The notes under the pieces: model-generated
Told to the model about the DNA's origin: nothing
Databases searched by the model: none
Seen by the model: only the letters and a program-made list of their open reading frames with translations
Shown: positions 35,538-47,836 of the stretch, in pieces
Layout of the letters: the number at the start of each line of letters is the position of its first letter
Numbering within the stretch: the first letter of the stretch is position 1
From: Nansenia antarctica
Taxonomy: Eukaryota > Chordata > Actinopteri > Argentiniformes > Microstomatidae
Assembly: GCA_963989245.1 (NCBI GenBank)
Contig: OZ022339.1
Location: 58,200,482 to 58,264,481 of the forward strand
DNA: 64,000 bases
Direction: 5' to 3'
Program-made: the position numbers and the translations under genes

Positions 35538-35930
35538 GCAGCTGTGGTGCAGGAGGTAGAGCTGGCGTCTAACGATCGCAAGGGCGGCAGATCGGCGGTC
35601 CGAACCCCGGCTGGCCACATGTCGAGGTGTCCTTGGGCAAGACACTGAACCCCTAATTGCTCCCAATGAGCGGGCCGGCGCCTTGCATGGTAGCTTGCCG
35701 CCAATGGTGTGTGAATGTGTGTGTGAACGGGTGAATGAGAGGCCATTGTAAAGCGCTTTAGAATAAGGTGCTATATACTGTAAGTGCATTCCATTTAGGT
35801 AGTAATGCTGGAGTTTAGCCGATGAGCTGTTTAAGAGGAGATACAACAACAACAGCAATGTAGGAGAGCCAAAACATTGGCATAAGGCGCATTGGGATAA
35901 GGCGCTATATAAGTGCAGTCCATCCATTTG
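35538..35930 (+). mobile_element. tRNA-derived SINE with LINE-type tail
   Basis: The head reads gctgtggtgcaggaggtaga (box A-like), followed about 40 nt later by cggtccgaaccccgg (box B-like), then ccttgggcaagacactgaac, a common teleost SINE body motif. It ends with ggataaggcgctatataagt followed by gcagtccatccattt, a LINE-like tail. A diverged inverted copy lies at 31148-31450. Confidence 0.8.
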
Positions 35931-36176
35931 TAGCTTTGTTCTCATTCGTCGGCCATGGAGCAGTTCTGAAGGGAATACTCCAGTGGTAGAATGAGGCGTT
36001 GCTCTGTAGTCCATGATCCTTGGATCGATGCAGTCTGTAGACAATATTTTAGAACTCTGTTAAATCTTTCTACTTCTCCGTTGGCTTTTGGATAGTAGAC
36101 TGAACACTTGTGATGTATGATCTCCCGCTTCTTGAGAAAGTCACAGAACTCAGTGGAGACAAACCAAGGTCCATTA
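35931..36176 (-). mobile_element. second copy of the Gypsy integrase fragment
   Basis: It is highly similar to 24466-24717 with different small indels. The minus strand encodes KREIIHHKCSVYYPKANGEV and ERFNRVLKYCLQTASIQG, then DYRATPHSTTGVFPSELLHG. It spans only about 246 bp and is bounded directly by SINE sequence on both sides. The indel differences show it is not a simple local copy of the 24-kb remnant. Confidence 0.88.
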
Positions 36177-36250
36177 GGCCGGTGCTTTGCATGGTAGCTT
36201 GCCGCCATTGGTGTGTGAATGTGTGTGTGAACGGGTGAATGAGAGGCCAG
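36177..36250 (+). mobile_element. partial SINE, body fragment
   Basis: It repeats 35673-35752 almost exactly (gcatggtagcttgccgcc, then gtgtgtgaacgggtgaatga and gaggcca). It directly follows the integrase fragment, so the same SINE module flanks that fragment on both sides. Confidence 0.85.
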
Positions 36251-36650
36251 GCTCTCTCTAACCCCCCCCCCCCCCCCCTCTTTCTCTCTCTCTGCCCCCT
36301 CCATCCTCTCTCTCCCCCCTCCTCTTTCTCTCTCTCCCCACCTCTCTATCTCCCCCATCCCCTCCTCCCCCCCCATTTCTCTCTCTCCTCCCTCCTCTCT
36401 CTCCCCCTCCTCTTTCTCTCCCTCCTCCCCTCCCCTCTCTCTCCCCCGTTGTCCCTCTGTGTCTCTCTCTCCGCCCCCTCCCTCCTCTCTCTCCCCCTCC
36501 TCTTTCTCTCTCTCTCCCCCCCTCCTCTCACTCCCTACTCCCCTACTCTCTTTCTCCCCTCCCCCTCTCTTTCTCTCTCCCCCCCCTTCATTCACGTCTT
36601 TCTCTCTCTCTCCCCCCCCCACCCCCCACCCCCCTCTCTCTGCCTGTGGG
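36251..36650. repeat. pyrimidine-rich low-complexity tract, about 400 bp
   Basis: Almost entirely C and T (ctctctccccctcctctttc and variants). It is the source of long proline/serine/leucine and arginine/glutamate open frames on opposite strands, neither of which is credible. Confidence 0.95.
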
Positions 36651-39190
36651 CGTTTTCCCCTCACAGCTCCAGAGACTTGTGGTATGACATTGGGGCTCCA
36701 CACCTCCTTGCTACAACACAGATTAATATCGTCCTGTCCCTCACTGTTCCAAGCCAGCAAGTCGTACACGACAGGCATGTCACATGCTTTTCACTGCATT
36801 GACTTTTCCACAGCCTTCAGCAGCCATTCAGCAGCCACACAGTACATGGTACTTTCATATCAAGGGAAATAAACCACTCTTGAGCCTTGAACCTTTAGAA
36901 CACAATGTGTCCCATTATTGAGTTTTGATATGGGGAAATAACATTCATTCAAGTCGTCAAACTGATGACATATCCAATAATTACTCATTTACTATTCATA
37001 ACGATGGAATAACGATGGAATAACGCAGAATAACATCGCCTCGCATCAATGCTCCCTCCCTTTGCACTAAGACACAGTGAACAACAACAAGCCTCTGCAT
37101 TAGCATATTGTTGTTAAACTTTTAGGGATAATTGATGAATTAAAAAGGTATACAATTAATTATAATCGATGTACATTTTTCAAAACGCTCCACTGTTTCA
37201 GAGTCCACTAATGGGGTTACCTCAGCCCAACAGACTGGGCCATAAATTATCCTGTGGTGGGGGGGGGGGGCTAGTTATCCACTGTCTCCTGTTTACAACC
37301 GACACATCTGCTGACCTTTGCTCGCTGCGTTCAATTCAATATTGTTCTATGAAAATGGGTTATTCAGTTTCAGTCTGGAAAACGTAGCGTTTGAGCCACG
37401 CCGTAATGTGGGAGATTAATTTGCCGGCGTAAGGCTGGGACGATAATGTGATTCACATTAGAGTAGGCCTCGGGGGCAATTGTCGTGGGCTTTATTGGTG
37501 CAGAAAGGGAAAATTAATTACAAACAATAATCGTATAATTCCATCCATTATTTGCTATTTTTTCGACAACAGCTCTTTATCCTGCAGTGTCTATTTGATG
37601 TATGTCGGAAAGCGAGGCTCTCTCGGGGAGGGGGGAGGCATGGGGGGATTGGGTGGGGTGTTGGATCACACAACTGCAGCAGGCGGTCGGGCGGGCGTAA
37701 AGTGGAGGACGTGGGAGACACAAAAGGGGGACCTGAGTCGAACAGGCATGGCTGGCTGAGTTGAGGGCACAGGGGCTGACAGGAGGCAACTCAATTGTTC
37801 TAATCTTGAGAGACACAGGTAGTGGCCGAGATACCCCTGTCCTCTATATCCCTTCCCTCTTTTCGCTCGTTCTCTCCATCCACACGCTCTAGGCTTCTCT
37901 GAGCCAGTTTGAATAAGAACATTAGAGTTTCACAGCTGGAGATTTTGGCCTCTTCGTTTCTGTTAAAGTGAATATTTCTCGAGCTGCCAGGCGCCTTCCG
38001 ATGCTTCTACCTCCCCTTCTGGTTTGGCCACTGCCAGGCCAACAGATGCAGGTTTTTACATATCAAAGCTGTTGACTCGTCGAAGCCGTTCCTTCACGCC
38101 TCTAATGCTCTTTGCTTCAGAGGACTGTACCTCTGCCCCTTGATCGAGTTACTAAACGCGGATTTGCACATGGCTCGCCACCAAAGGCATGCAGGCTCAT
38201 GCTGGGGCCTGGAGACATAGGCGGGAAAACTGTCTCAGAGGGATTGGCTCACTCTCGCACAGCAGGAGACAGGCCAAGAGAGAGAGGGAGGAAGGGAGGG
38301 AGAGAGAGGGGGAGGGCGAAACAGAGAGATAGAGAGAGAGAGGGGGTGTGTATCATACAGTGGAGGGTTGGCAGTGCAGAGCAGAGGTACTGTAAGAGAC
38401 CCAGGACTCCAATTTGCGTCCATTAAGACTGCTGCGCACCACACAGTTTCTGTTGATATGGGTGCTAAGTCGGTCATTTCATTCAGCATAGTTTTAGTGT
38501 AGAGGTGGAGGGCAGGGTGGGGATTTTTTGAATTTACCCGTTATTTTGGCATTGAGACCAAGATCTCTTTTACAAAGGGGTCCTGAATATACGCAATCAT
38601 TTACAATCATACATCATACAATATAACTTTTAAAACACAATCAAGAAAAATAAACCACAAGAGGTCCTCGATCAACATTTTAAATTGCCTGAGAGGTCCC
38701 AGAATAATGAAATGTAGACCAACTCTACCGATCTGTGCAGTGCATTGCGGATTTACCCAATTCAAGGGTTCATTGAATATGAACACTCCTCGCCGAACAT
38801 GCGAATATTGGGATGGATCATTATTTCTATTGTTATCAAATAGAATGGCCGTACTTACAGTTGTAGGCAACACATTCAATTTGAAATGAAGTGTCTATGA
38901 TATCATAATCTAACCACACTGCAAGCGGCTTATTATCATACAGTAACTTTGCGCCTCGAATGCCCTTGGCTGTGCCACGAGCTGTTTTACACCTCCGCAG
39001 CGTTGATTATATTCCCTCACACCTTGTCGTTGATTATCCCTTACTAATGTCTGCCGACCCATTATATCCCTTACTAATGGCTGGCCACTTTGGTGTAGTC
39101 TTACTTCAGCTGCCCTCAAGCATTTCATTACATTGGGGATGCAATTTGATTACATTCACACATTTCATTCCGTTTCATTTACCTTTCTGT

Positions 39191-39771
39191 AAATGCTGTC
39201 ACGACTGTACAGCATGGTTATTAGACTGTACAGCATGGTTATTACAACTGGGTTACAGGCCTACTTAAATGCTGTCACGACTGTACAGCATGGTTATTAG
39301 AACTGGGTTACAGGCCTACTTAAATGCTGTCACGACTGTACAGCATGGTTATTAGAACTGGGTTACAGGCCTACTTAAATGCTGTCACGACTGTACAGCA
39401 TGGTTATTAGACTGTACAGCATGGTTATTACAACTGGGTTACAGGCTTACTTAAATGCTGTCACGACTGTACAGCATGGTTATTAGAACTGGGTTACAGG
39501 CTTACTTAAATGCTGTCACGACTGTACAGCATGGTTATTAGAACTGGGTTACAGGCCTACTTAAATGCTGTCACGACTGTACAGCATGGTTATTAGACTG
39601 TACAGCATGGTTATTAGAACTGGGTTACAGGCCTACTTAAATGCTGTCACGACTGTACAGCATGGTTATTACAACTGGGTTACAGGCTTACTTAAATGCT
39701 GTCACGACTGTACAGCATGGTTATTAGACTGTACAGCATGGTTATTAGAACTGGGTTACAGGCCTACTTAG
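39191..39771. repeat. minisatellite with 55-bp and 76-bp units
   Basis: Nine copies begin aaatgctgtcacgactgtac at 39191, 39267, 39322, 39377, 39453, 39508, 39563, 39639 and 39694. Copies are either 55 bp or 76 bp, the longer having an extra 21-bp actgtacagcatggttatta block. The order is long-short-short-long-short-short-long-short-long. Confidence 0.97.
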
Positions 39772-42126
39772 GCTCCCTGGCAATAGTGGGCACAATATTC
39801 AACATAAAAAGACATGCATAGGAGAGTCGGGATGGGGGGGATCATTGTCGAGTGCATGAACCTGTTGAGACCTGTGATTCACAATGATCAGCGGGGGCTA
39901 TCATGCATGGGGGGGGGGACGTCGTTTATATAGAGTAGGCATACATATTCTTCCTGTAATCTACAGTATACAATGTTTATGATATTATCCTATTTGATAA
40001 TACCCTATTAAAGACCTGCACGGTTGCATGATTTAATTAGTAATTTGGACATGGTCTTTTAGGTAATATAGTGTACAGAATTTCACAATGTGAGAATAAT
40101 ATACACTAGGCGTATTTCCACATTTATAGAGGATGCACTGGTGGTATGAGGGATTATCCACAACAGTGTGTGACATTGTACAATGGCTCTTGGCAGAAGG
40201 ACATGTCTTGTAGTCCTTATCTTTACCTGACCCGTTGCTCGTTCGCCTCTGAGTTGCTCTCCAGGTGTGTCAATTCCATTAGTGTCACAAACAGCCATCA
40301 CACCTTACAGCTGACCCTACCTGTCACCATGGTGACAGGAGCACCAACAGGCAGCAGGGTCTGATGGAGAAGGTGGCCGGTGAGGCTTCAGGTCAACAGA
40401 GAACAGCAAGGACTGAATTCACCCATGAGAAAGACCTGTACTTTCTCCTGAGGTTGTTTCTCAAAGGTTATTTGTGCCCCCTATGGGGAAGAAAATAACA
40501 TCTTTCTTTTCTACTTACTTTTTTAGGCTCTGGAGGAACCTTCAGCTCAACATATATTTTTTTGGTGAGACTATTTCTCTAATCTAGGATTGAACTGGGG
40601 CATGATTATTATACACAGACCTGCGGCCTCTCATAAACACTGGGCATTGCTTTTTTAGTATTCAGCTTACATTCTGTATCTGGTGCAGGCCATTTGAATT
40701 GATAGTGTACTCTATACTGCTCTATACATGCTGCGTTTGTCATCTAATAATAAGGAGAGGGAAGGTAATTAATTCCAAAGAGAATGATAGAATTGACTAT
40801 CGTACGTGTGGTTGATTGTTTGTGCTTCATGGTGAGCATTATTGTTATAAATTGCTTTGGAAATAGTCCAGAGCCATTTTGTTTGAATATCTAAAACGTT
40901 TTATGTACTGCACTGTTATTAGTTTGAAGTGTCTGAGGAGGAGTGCTGTTTAACATCAAAGCTAGTGGCCATTTTCTTTTTTTCCATCTTCTAAGAGGAA
41001 CAAAATACACACTTTTCTGTACCATGAGTGAAATCGTATTTGGGTGTTTCATCTTTGTTTCATCCACCATCCATGTTTTTGGATGAAGGCAGCAGTATGT
41101 CGTCTGCATGCGTGGCAACGCTAACAGATATTTTCATTAATGGGATTGATTGTAGCGGTTCGCTAAAAAGCTTCTGGACAGGCTTTGAGTTAGTGTCCGC
41201 TTGTTATCTTGTTTGCTTTTTTCCCCCAGATCTAATAGTGCTGCTCTAATTGTGCTGCTGAGACAAATGATACATAGAACGAGAGAGTCGCCGTGCTGCC
41301 TTCCAACAGCGAGCAAGATCTTGGTGACCTATTGCTGCTGGTGGGAGTAAATTGCTCTCCGCTGAGAGAGAAAAGCGAGGGAAGAGGAGAGAGAGAAGGG
41401 AGGGAAGAGAAACTGCACCCATTCATCTCAGCCTCTGAAAGATAGGAAGAACTGAAAAGAGTGCCAGAGTGGAACTACGTGCCTTTTCTGTTTTCCTAGG
41501 TACGCATTCAGCATGTGTAATAGGTATACGTACGCCTTCCATACAAATGACCTGGGGTATATTCAAGTGAGCAAAGAATGTGGACAAGTTTAGAGGAAAG
41601 GCAGCTTGTAATCTAAAAGCCTTTCTCCATTGTTTTTTAATCATCTCCATCTTGTTCTTTTCATTTATGTTTACCTAAACATCCTCTGTTCCCTCACCTG
41701 TCAGTGTTCTGTTTGGGGTGTCGTGGCACAGTGTCGTGGCAGGGAGTCAGGTGCATGATCTGCTTAGTGGCCAAATCCTTTGTTTACCGCTTCGCGGAGT
41801 CTGCATCGGTGCGTGGCAAAGCTGCTAACCTTTGATATGCGCTGTCATCACTGCATAATCACAATAAATTCTGGCGAAATTCAACACATTTAGTCTTCAA
41901 AGCAAATCAAATCTTCATTAATTTTCCATACAGAGCGCAGTCGTTAATGGCTTAGCACCGACGTGATGGCCATACCAAACTGTACGCAAGAACACAAAAG
42001 AGTGAAGGGGAAAAAAGGCCCCTTCCTCTAGAAGTGCTATTGTCATTTGAGTTCGTAATCACTCAGAACTTTGGTTATATTGCCAGACTGATGGGATTAA
42101 TGTTGGGATTAATGTTTGCTCAATAA

Positions 42127-42129
<3 letters not shown>

Positions 42130-42198
<69 letters not shown>
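42130..42198. repeat. (CT)n microsatellite
   Basis: About 69 bp of CT repeats. Confidence 0.97.
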
Positions 42199-42200
<2 letters not shown>

Positions 42201-42514
42201 AACTGTTCTATAAGTGCATCATAGATGTTTATGCAAAGTGCTTCTTCTGATAAGGCCTTAACGATAGGGTTTCTCCACCTTACTCACCCATACTGTAGAT
42301 CTCACCCGGTCTTAGGGGTAGAGGGCGTGTGGCGAGAGGATATAGAGGACTAGATTTCACTGTGACATCACACATTCAAATACTCTTAACTAGTTATCCT
42401 CAGGTTAGTAAGGCCTCTCCTGGCGAATATTTATTAGAGAGCAAATTATTACATTTGTGTTCATTAAAATGATGTTTTGATGGAGAGATGTGTGGCTAAA
42501 CTAGCTAACAAACA

Positions 42515-42535
42515 AACTAACTAACTAACAAACGT

Positions 42536-42573
<38 letters not shown>
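42515..42573. repeat. (CTAA)n microsatellite
   Basis: Tetranucleotide ctaa units with a few variants (aacaaacaaac at the left end), about 58 bp. Confidence 0.95.
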
Positions 42574-42574
<1 letters not shown>

Positions 42575-43443
42575 TGGCCGTGTGAAAAAACAATGGGCCT
42601 TCAGCCGTGAAAACTCTATAGCACAGATAATAATAGACTGATCTTAATTTATGGCACACTGAATCAACCGTTTCCTATTTCCTATAATCGCTTGCCAGAG
42701 AACGACGCGGCACATTCACTCGCGGCCATGCATGGATTACTTTAATTTCCCTTTCCCATTTCTTTCCCTCTTGAAAAACGTCCATCCCTTAAATGAGTGA
42801 CACTGCTTTGAATTCCCACCTTTGATTTTAAATATTCCATTCAAATCTACATAAATGAATACAAAATGAATACTAGGGGGAATAAATTAGCCGCCTGCTA
42901 ATTAGCCACTGAGCCAACTTTGGATGTCACATCTTAAAGAAGGCGTGGGGTTTGAATGGGAGGCAGTCGCTGGGGTCTGAAGCCTGGGGAGGAGTCTACT
43001 TTGCAGCACTTTCTGTTCCACACATAGTCAATAATCACTGGGGCTGCTAGCTTCCCCTTTGTGTCCCTGTTAGCTTAGCTGTGTTCATCCTCCTCCAGTG
43101 TGAGAGGTGGGAAGGAGGCGTTCCGCCTGTGTCCTCCAGAAACTGACAGTGCCGCAAGAGGACGCGGCTAATTTTAAACCCTTCCCTTCAAAGGAAAATT
43201 GGATGGGCGTAGGGTGAGAGAGAAGGGGAAAGCTCCATTTTGGGTAGTGTGATTTTCCCCAAACACATACTGCAGGCACACAGAGACAGATAAAACACAC
43301 AGACAAACACGCAAACAAACACAAGGAACACAAACACATAATCCTTCCTATTGACACAAACAAACAAACAAACAAACAAACACACAAACGCTATGCTGAC
43401 TACACCCACGCACATCCGACCGACATTAACCGACTATACTCAC

Positions 43444-43737
43444 ACTGCACGATCAGCTCCACCACGGCCTCCCGGGGTTTGACGTTGAAGCCGTTGAACT
43501 GGCTGGTCTGGCAGCGGTAGGACCCCGTCATCTCCCGGGACACGTTGACGATCCTCAGCACCCCGTCATAGCTCTCCGTCTGCATGCTCCCGTCCGACAT
43601 GGGCACCTCCTTGTCGGCCCGAGACCACAGGATGATGGGCTTGGGCTTCCCTGAAACAAGGCACTCCAGCTCCACCGTCTCGCCCTCCCGAACCACCAGG
43701 GGCGACTTGCCCCGGGGCACTGTCAGGTTGGGGGGAA
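43444..43737 (-). CDS. mdga2: mdga2 exon: fifth Ig-like domain
   Basis: This 294-nt exon encodes one complete Ig domain, phase 1 to 1, with acceptor tttcttag and donor GTGAGTAT. It reads VPPNLTVPRGKSPLVVREGE, then TVELECLVSGKPKPIILWSR, ADKEVPMSDGSMQTESYDG, VLRIVNVSREMTGSYRC and QTSQFNGFNVKPREAVVELI. The Cys pair (ELEC, YRCQ) and Trp (ILWSR) are intact. NLT and NVS are N-glycosylation sequons. GKPKPIILWSRxDKE and NGFNVKPREA agree closely with MDGA2. Confidence 0.98.
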
Positions 43738-44361
43738 CTAAGAAAGAGAAAAACAGAGGAGGGACTGATATGGGGCTCTAGAAAGTCGTTGGGCTTGGTA
43801 AGACGGAATGATCGACTGGGGGGGATCGGAGAGGAGGGGGGAAGCGAATGAGCATCCATGTTGCGATGGAGGTTTGAGTCTCAGTTACACACACACACAC
43901 ACACACGCTGCCTGTATGGGGGACAGCTTGGATCTATGAGTCTGAGCACGTATGCAAACACAACCGTCATGGTGGTCAGCAGTGAAAGGGTTACACTGAA
44001 GTAAGCAATGGCAAACAACGGACAATGCGATGAGGAGCTGACACACGCATATACTATTGTCTACGTCATTAACATCAGTGAGCTGTTTTACTGACTTCCG
44101 ATAACATCATGGGAACAGACTCCTGACTGTCACACTCCTCTCCTCAACACACACAAGGCTCAGTCTACAGGCTCTAAAGGAGACAACCTTTGTCGTCACT
44201 GTCTCCATCATTAGCAGCAACTAAGCAGTAACATTCACCTCCTCATTATCATCATTATCCTTGTGATCTTCATCATCATCATCATCATCATCCTTCAGAA
44301 ACAAATAATGTTGTCAACGAAAATCCTCGTTCACAAAGGCGACTTCATTGACTTCATCCCT

Positions 44362-44560
44362 ATGAGCGCCACACACACACACACACCTTCACACAGACTT
44401 CATCACTATGAGCGCCACACACACACACACACACCTTCACACAGACTTCATCACTATGAGCGCCACACACACACACACACACCTTCACACAGACTTCATC
44501 ACTATGAGCGCCACACACACACACACACACCTTCACACAGACTTCATCACTATGAGCGCC
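44362..44560. repeat. 46-48-bp minisatellite with a CA core
   Basis: Units start atgagcgcc at 44362, 44408, 44456 and 44504, with a final partial unit at 44552. Each contains atgagcgccacacacacaca and ends caccttcacacagacttcat. The period is 46 bp once, then 48 bp, differing by one CA step. Confidence 0.96.
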
Positions 44561-45563
44561 AATGCGTTTTAACATGGTGTGATTTTTATAATTGAAACAA
44601 GTGTTCAGTAAACATGTTTGTAGCACCCCTCCTTGTGTGAATTGGCGACAATTATTCAAATGTCTGTATGTCAAGTGGATTAACGAGAGAGAATAAATAC
44701 AACTCATTATTTGTTCCTGTCATTACAATGTCATAGCTGTCTGGACGGTTTGTCAGATGATGAAAGGTTTGAAAGGGGGATTGATATAAAACAGGATTTA
44801 TTTTTATAGGCAGAGGAGAGACATTTATACCAGTCTAAGTCTTATTGGACTATACTGATAGTAACAGCATTGTCAATGACATAAGTGTGAAATATTTTCA
44901 ATTGTCAATTGTTTTCTATCATTTACACTTATGCAAATCACCAATGCGACATAAAACGTGTCAAAATGCGTGACTATCATGCACAGATCGATTGATAGGA
45001 TGAAACTTAAGTTGTGAATGAATCGCGAGAGTCAATGCTTTTCTACAACACTTCTGATGACGTATCAGGGTCTGGAAGGGTTGTCCCATTTCATAGGGGA
45101 AGATTACAACCACTATGCCTTGTGGCTCTGTTCCAAGGCCTTGGCTCCAAAGTGAGTGGCACTCCATAACGAGCCGTAGGGGTAGGAAAGGGAAACAGTC
45201 TTGTGTCTTTGAATGAGGGAGGGAGTCCAAGCCACATCAAAGGGGGAGAAAAAGTGTCCCCTCACAGAGACAGTATCAGATTACCCTATCTTCAATAGAT
45301 TTGGATGCAAAATGCAAAAATCAACAAATGCTAAATAGTACAATCTACACATCCAGACTTGAGATATTGTCATTTCAGCACTGTTCTAAATGGACATAAT
45401 ATACCATCACAGCCAACTGGTCAGGAAAATCACCCCTAGGAAACTCAACAGGTAGGAAATCATACCCAGCTCTACTAATAACGAAATCACACTCCATCAG
45501 CTTAACATAAGAACATCGCTCTGCCACTCAAGCCATATTCAAGTCATATCCAACAACTTGCAG

Positions 45564-45564
45564 T

Positions 45565-45619
<55 letters not shown>
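45564..45619. repeat. (ATG)n microsatellite
   Basis: About 56 bp of uninterrupted ATG/GAT trinucleotides. Confidence 0.97.
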
Positions 45620-45620
<1 letters not shown>

Positions 45621-46487
45621 ATAACAGGCAATCTGACCCAGAAAAAGAATATAACCATATCTCTTCTGACCCCATTTTCTCTATTTGATGTTCGGTCTCC
45701 TAAATGGAGGCAATGATTGTACTATTTCACCATGGGTTGTATTGACTCACTGGTCGTGTTTTCAGTTAACATTCGTTGAACTGAGGCTTCCTACAGTATG
45801 ATGTCAATCAAGAAAAAAGCAAGCCAATACTAACTGAATTTGAACATCCAGCCCACTTAAAAGAGTTGACTGAGGACAAAGTGAATAGTCAGTAGGAGTC
45901 CATTAAGTCATTATGAAATTAATAGCATCAGTTGCTAATCAACAACTGATGCAAGTGAGCACTTAAAATGCCATTTAAGCACTCAAAAGTCTATTGTGAA
46001 TGACTTATTAACAATAGTGTATACCGTATGCATTTTTAAATAATAATTTTAACTAATAACAGAAACAAACAGCACTAAACCAAAACAGAATAGGAAAAAC
46101 ACAGATATTTTCTGTGACCAACATTCAAATGATGCCTCCAATGGCAACAAAAATGTCAACCCCATGCCATTTTTGTTTGCATGGCCAATTGTCCCCCTTT
46201 TCTAAATGTTTTCTAAAACTCAAAAAAAATGTTTTGAAAAGGCATTATTGTCGCGGATCGACAGCATTGGCTGGCAGCAAGGCCATTAGAGAGTTGACGT
46301 GAGGCATATTCACCGAGCTTCTATCATTACACCCAGACTCTCTATGTCCCAGACCTGAGAGGCAATTACAGCTGCTGGGCTTCTAATTTTGGCCAGCGAA
46401 CCTCACCGTAATAAAACCCTGTGTAGCAGCTGCCATTGTCCTCCTCTGGAAACACACACAGACACACACATACACACTCACGCATGT

Positions 46488-46489
<2 letters not shown>

Positions 46490-46539
<50 letters not shown>

Positions 46540-46592
46540 ATACTTTCTCTCTGCTGAAAGGCAGGCATGTTAGCCATGTGTACCGGTAACTA

Positions 46593-46626
<34 letters not shown>
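46490..46626. repeat. (CA)n and (GT)n microsatellite pair
   Basis: A (CA)n tract at 46490-46537 is followed 56 bp later by (GT)n at 46594-46626. The two are mutually complementary inverted repeats. Confidence 0.95.
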
Positions 46627-46629
<3 letters not shown>

Positions 46630-47408
46630 CGTTGGCCATGTGTAACTACTGGGAGGTGAACAGACAATGTAACCGTGGGTGACTGACTGCTGAGAGGTTC
46701 CATGGACTCACAGAGCCTGCACTGTATTGTCTGTATTTTCACATTGTGCCAATGTAGTCTAAATGCCAGCTTTCAGAGTTTTTCCAGTGTGTTTCCGGGG
46801 TGTGTGTGTGCGTGTGTGTGTGTGTGTGTATTTGTGTGTGTGCCCCCAGCAGTGGTGCTCCACAAGCTCTACATTTCAGAACGAGCTGGTCTCCCCGACT
46901 ACTGTCGCCACGCTGTGATCTCGCCCTCAAAACTACATCAGAAAGCCTGTGGTTCTGTTGTCGATGTTGGCCATAAAAAGACTCTTTCAAAAAGACTCTG
47001 TGTGTCTCCATGTGTGTGTGTGTGTGTGTGTGTGTGTGAGTGTGTGTGTGTATGGAGTTTGATTTCCCTGCAGACAACTAGAGCCAGGCAGGACTGGACC
47101 CCTCTGTAAGGCCCCTACAAGCCCAGTCATCTCTGGGGTCTCAGCTGGGATGTTTCCTGTGTCTGGATACTGATTGCTGGAGCCTTTCAGGAGGAGCCAT
47201 CACCACCACACCAGACACTTGGCACTGGGAGCCGGCTGCAAAATGTGGATATTTCTGGCACTTTTCTCTCATTTTGAGTCTGAGTGAGCAACCATTGTTT
47301 TTTCGGGAAAAATACGAAACATCTCTACTGCCCCTTTGGATGAGTACCGTGACATCACTACCCATCACCATGGCAACACAGTGCTCTCAGAGGTCCCCTG
47401 TGTGCATG

Positions 47409-47449
<41 letters not shown>

Positions 47450-47576
47450 TGCTTGGCTGTCCTGAGAGGCTTAGTGTGCTGATAGATTGCAGGGCACAAT
47501 TTTATCCGCAGGGAAGCTAACGCCACAGGAGGAAACTGTGCACTTCGGGGTATCCCTCAAGGTACTAATGTCACCC

Positions 47577-47597
47577 ATGTGTGTGTGTGTGTGTGTG

Positions 47598-47647
<50 letters not shown>

Positions 47648-47797
47648 TGTGTGTGTGTGTGTGTGTGTGTGTGTAGTGTGTGTGTGTGTGTGTAGTGTGT
47701 GTGTGTGTGTGTGTGTGTAGTGTGTGTGTGTGTGTGTGTAGTGTGTGTGTGTGTGTGTGTAGTGTGTGTGTGTGTGTGTAGTGTGTGTGTGTGTGTA

Positions 47798-47828
<31 letters not shown>

Positions 47829-47836
47829 CGTGTGTG
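47577..47836. repeat. 260-bp (GT)n array with periodic TAG interruptions
   Basis: GT repeats are broken about nine times by gtagtg, giving sub-blocks of 14 to 45 bp. The regular interruptions suggest higher-order expansion rather than simple slippage. Confidence 0.96.

Larger units (their letters stand above)
33369..43443 (-). other. mdga2 intron between Ig5 and Ig6
   Basis: This 10-kb intron contains the 45-bp minisatellite, a 21-bp inverted repeat, a CpG-rich patch, a SINE/Gypsy/SINE mosaic, a pyrimidine-rich tract, a 55/76-bp minisatellite, (CT)n and (CTAA)n tracts, and a (CAAA)n run near 43350-43390 close to the donor. The stretches 36900-38200 and 39780-42120 hold nothing I recognise beyond short low-complexity runs. 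Confidence 0.9.

Noticed and set aside
36239..36802. 187-codon Pro/Ser/Leu plus frame and 278-codon Arg/Glu minus frame
   Set aside because: Both arise from the pyrimidine-rich tract; the real coding homology on the minus strand is only the small Gypsy integrase piece at 35931-36176.
39191..39771. Regularly spaced repeats resembling a CRISPR array
   Set aside because: The units are contiguous tandem copies with no unique spacers, in a vertebrate intron.
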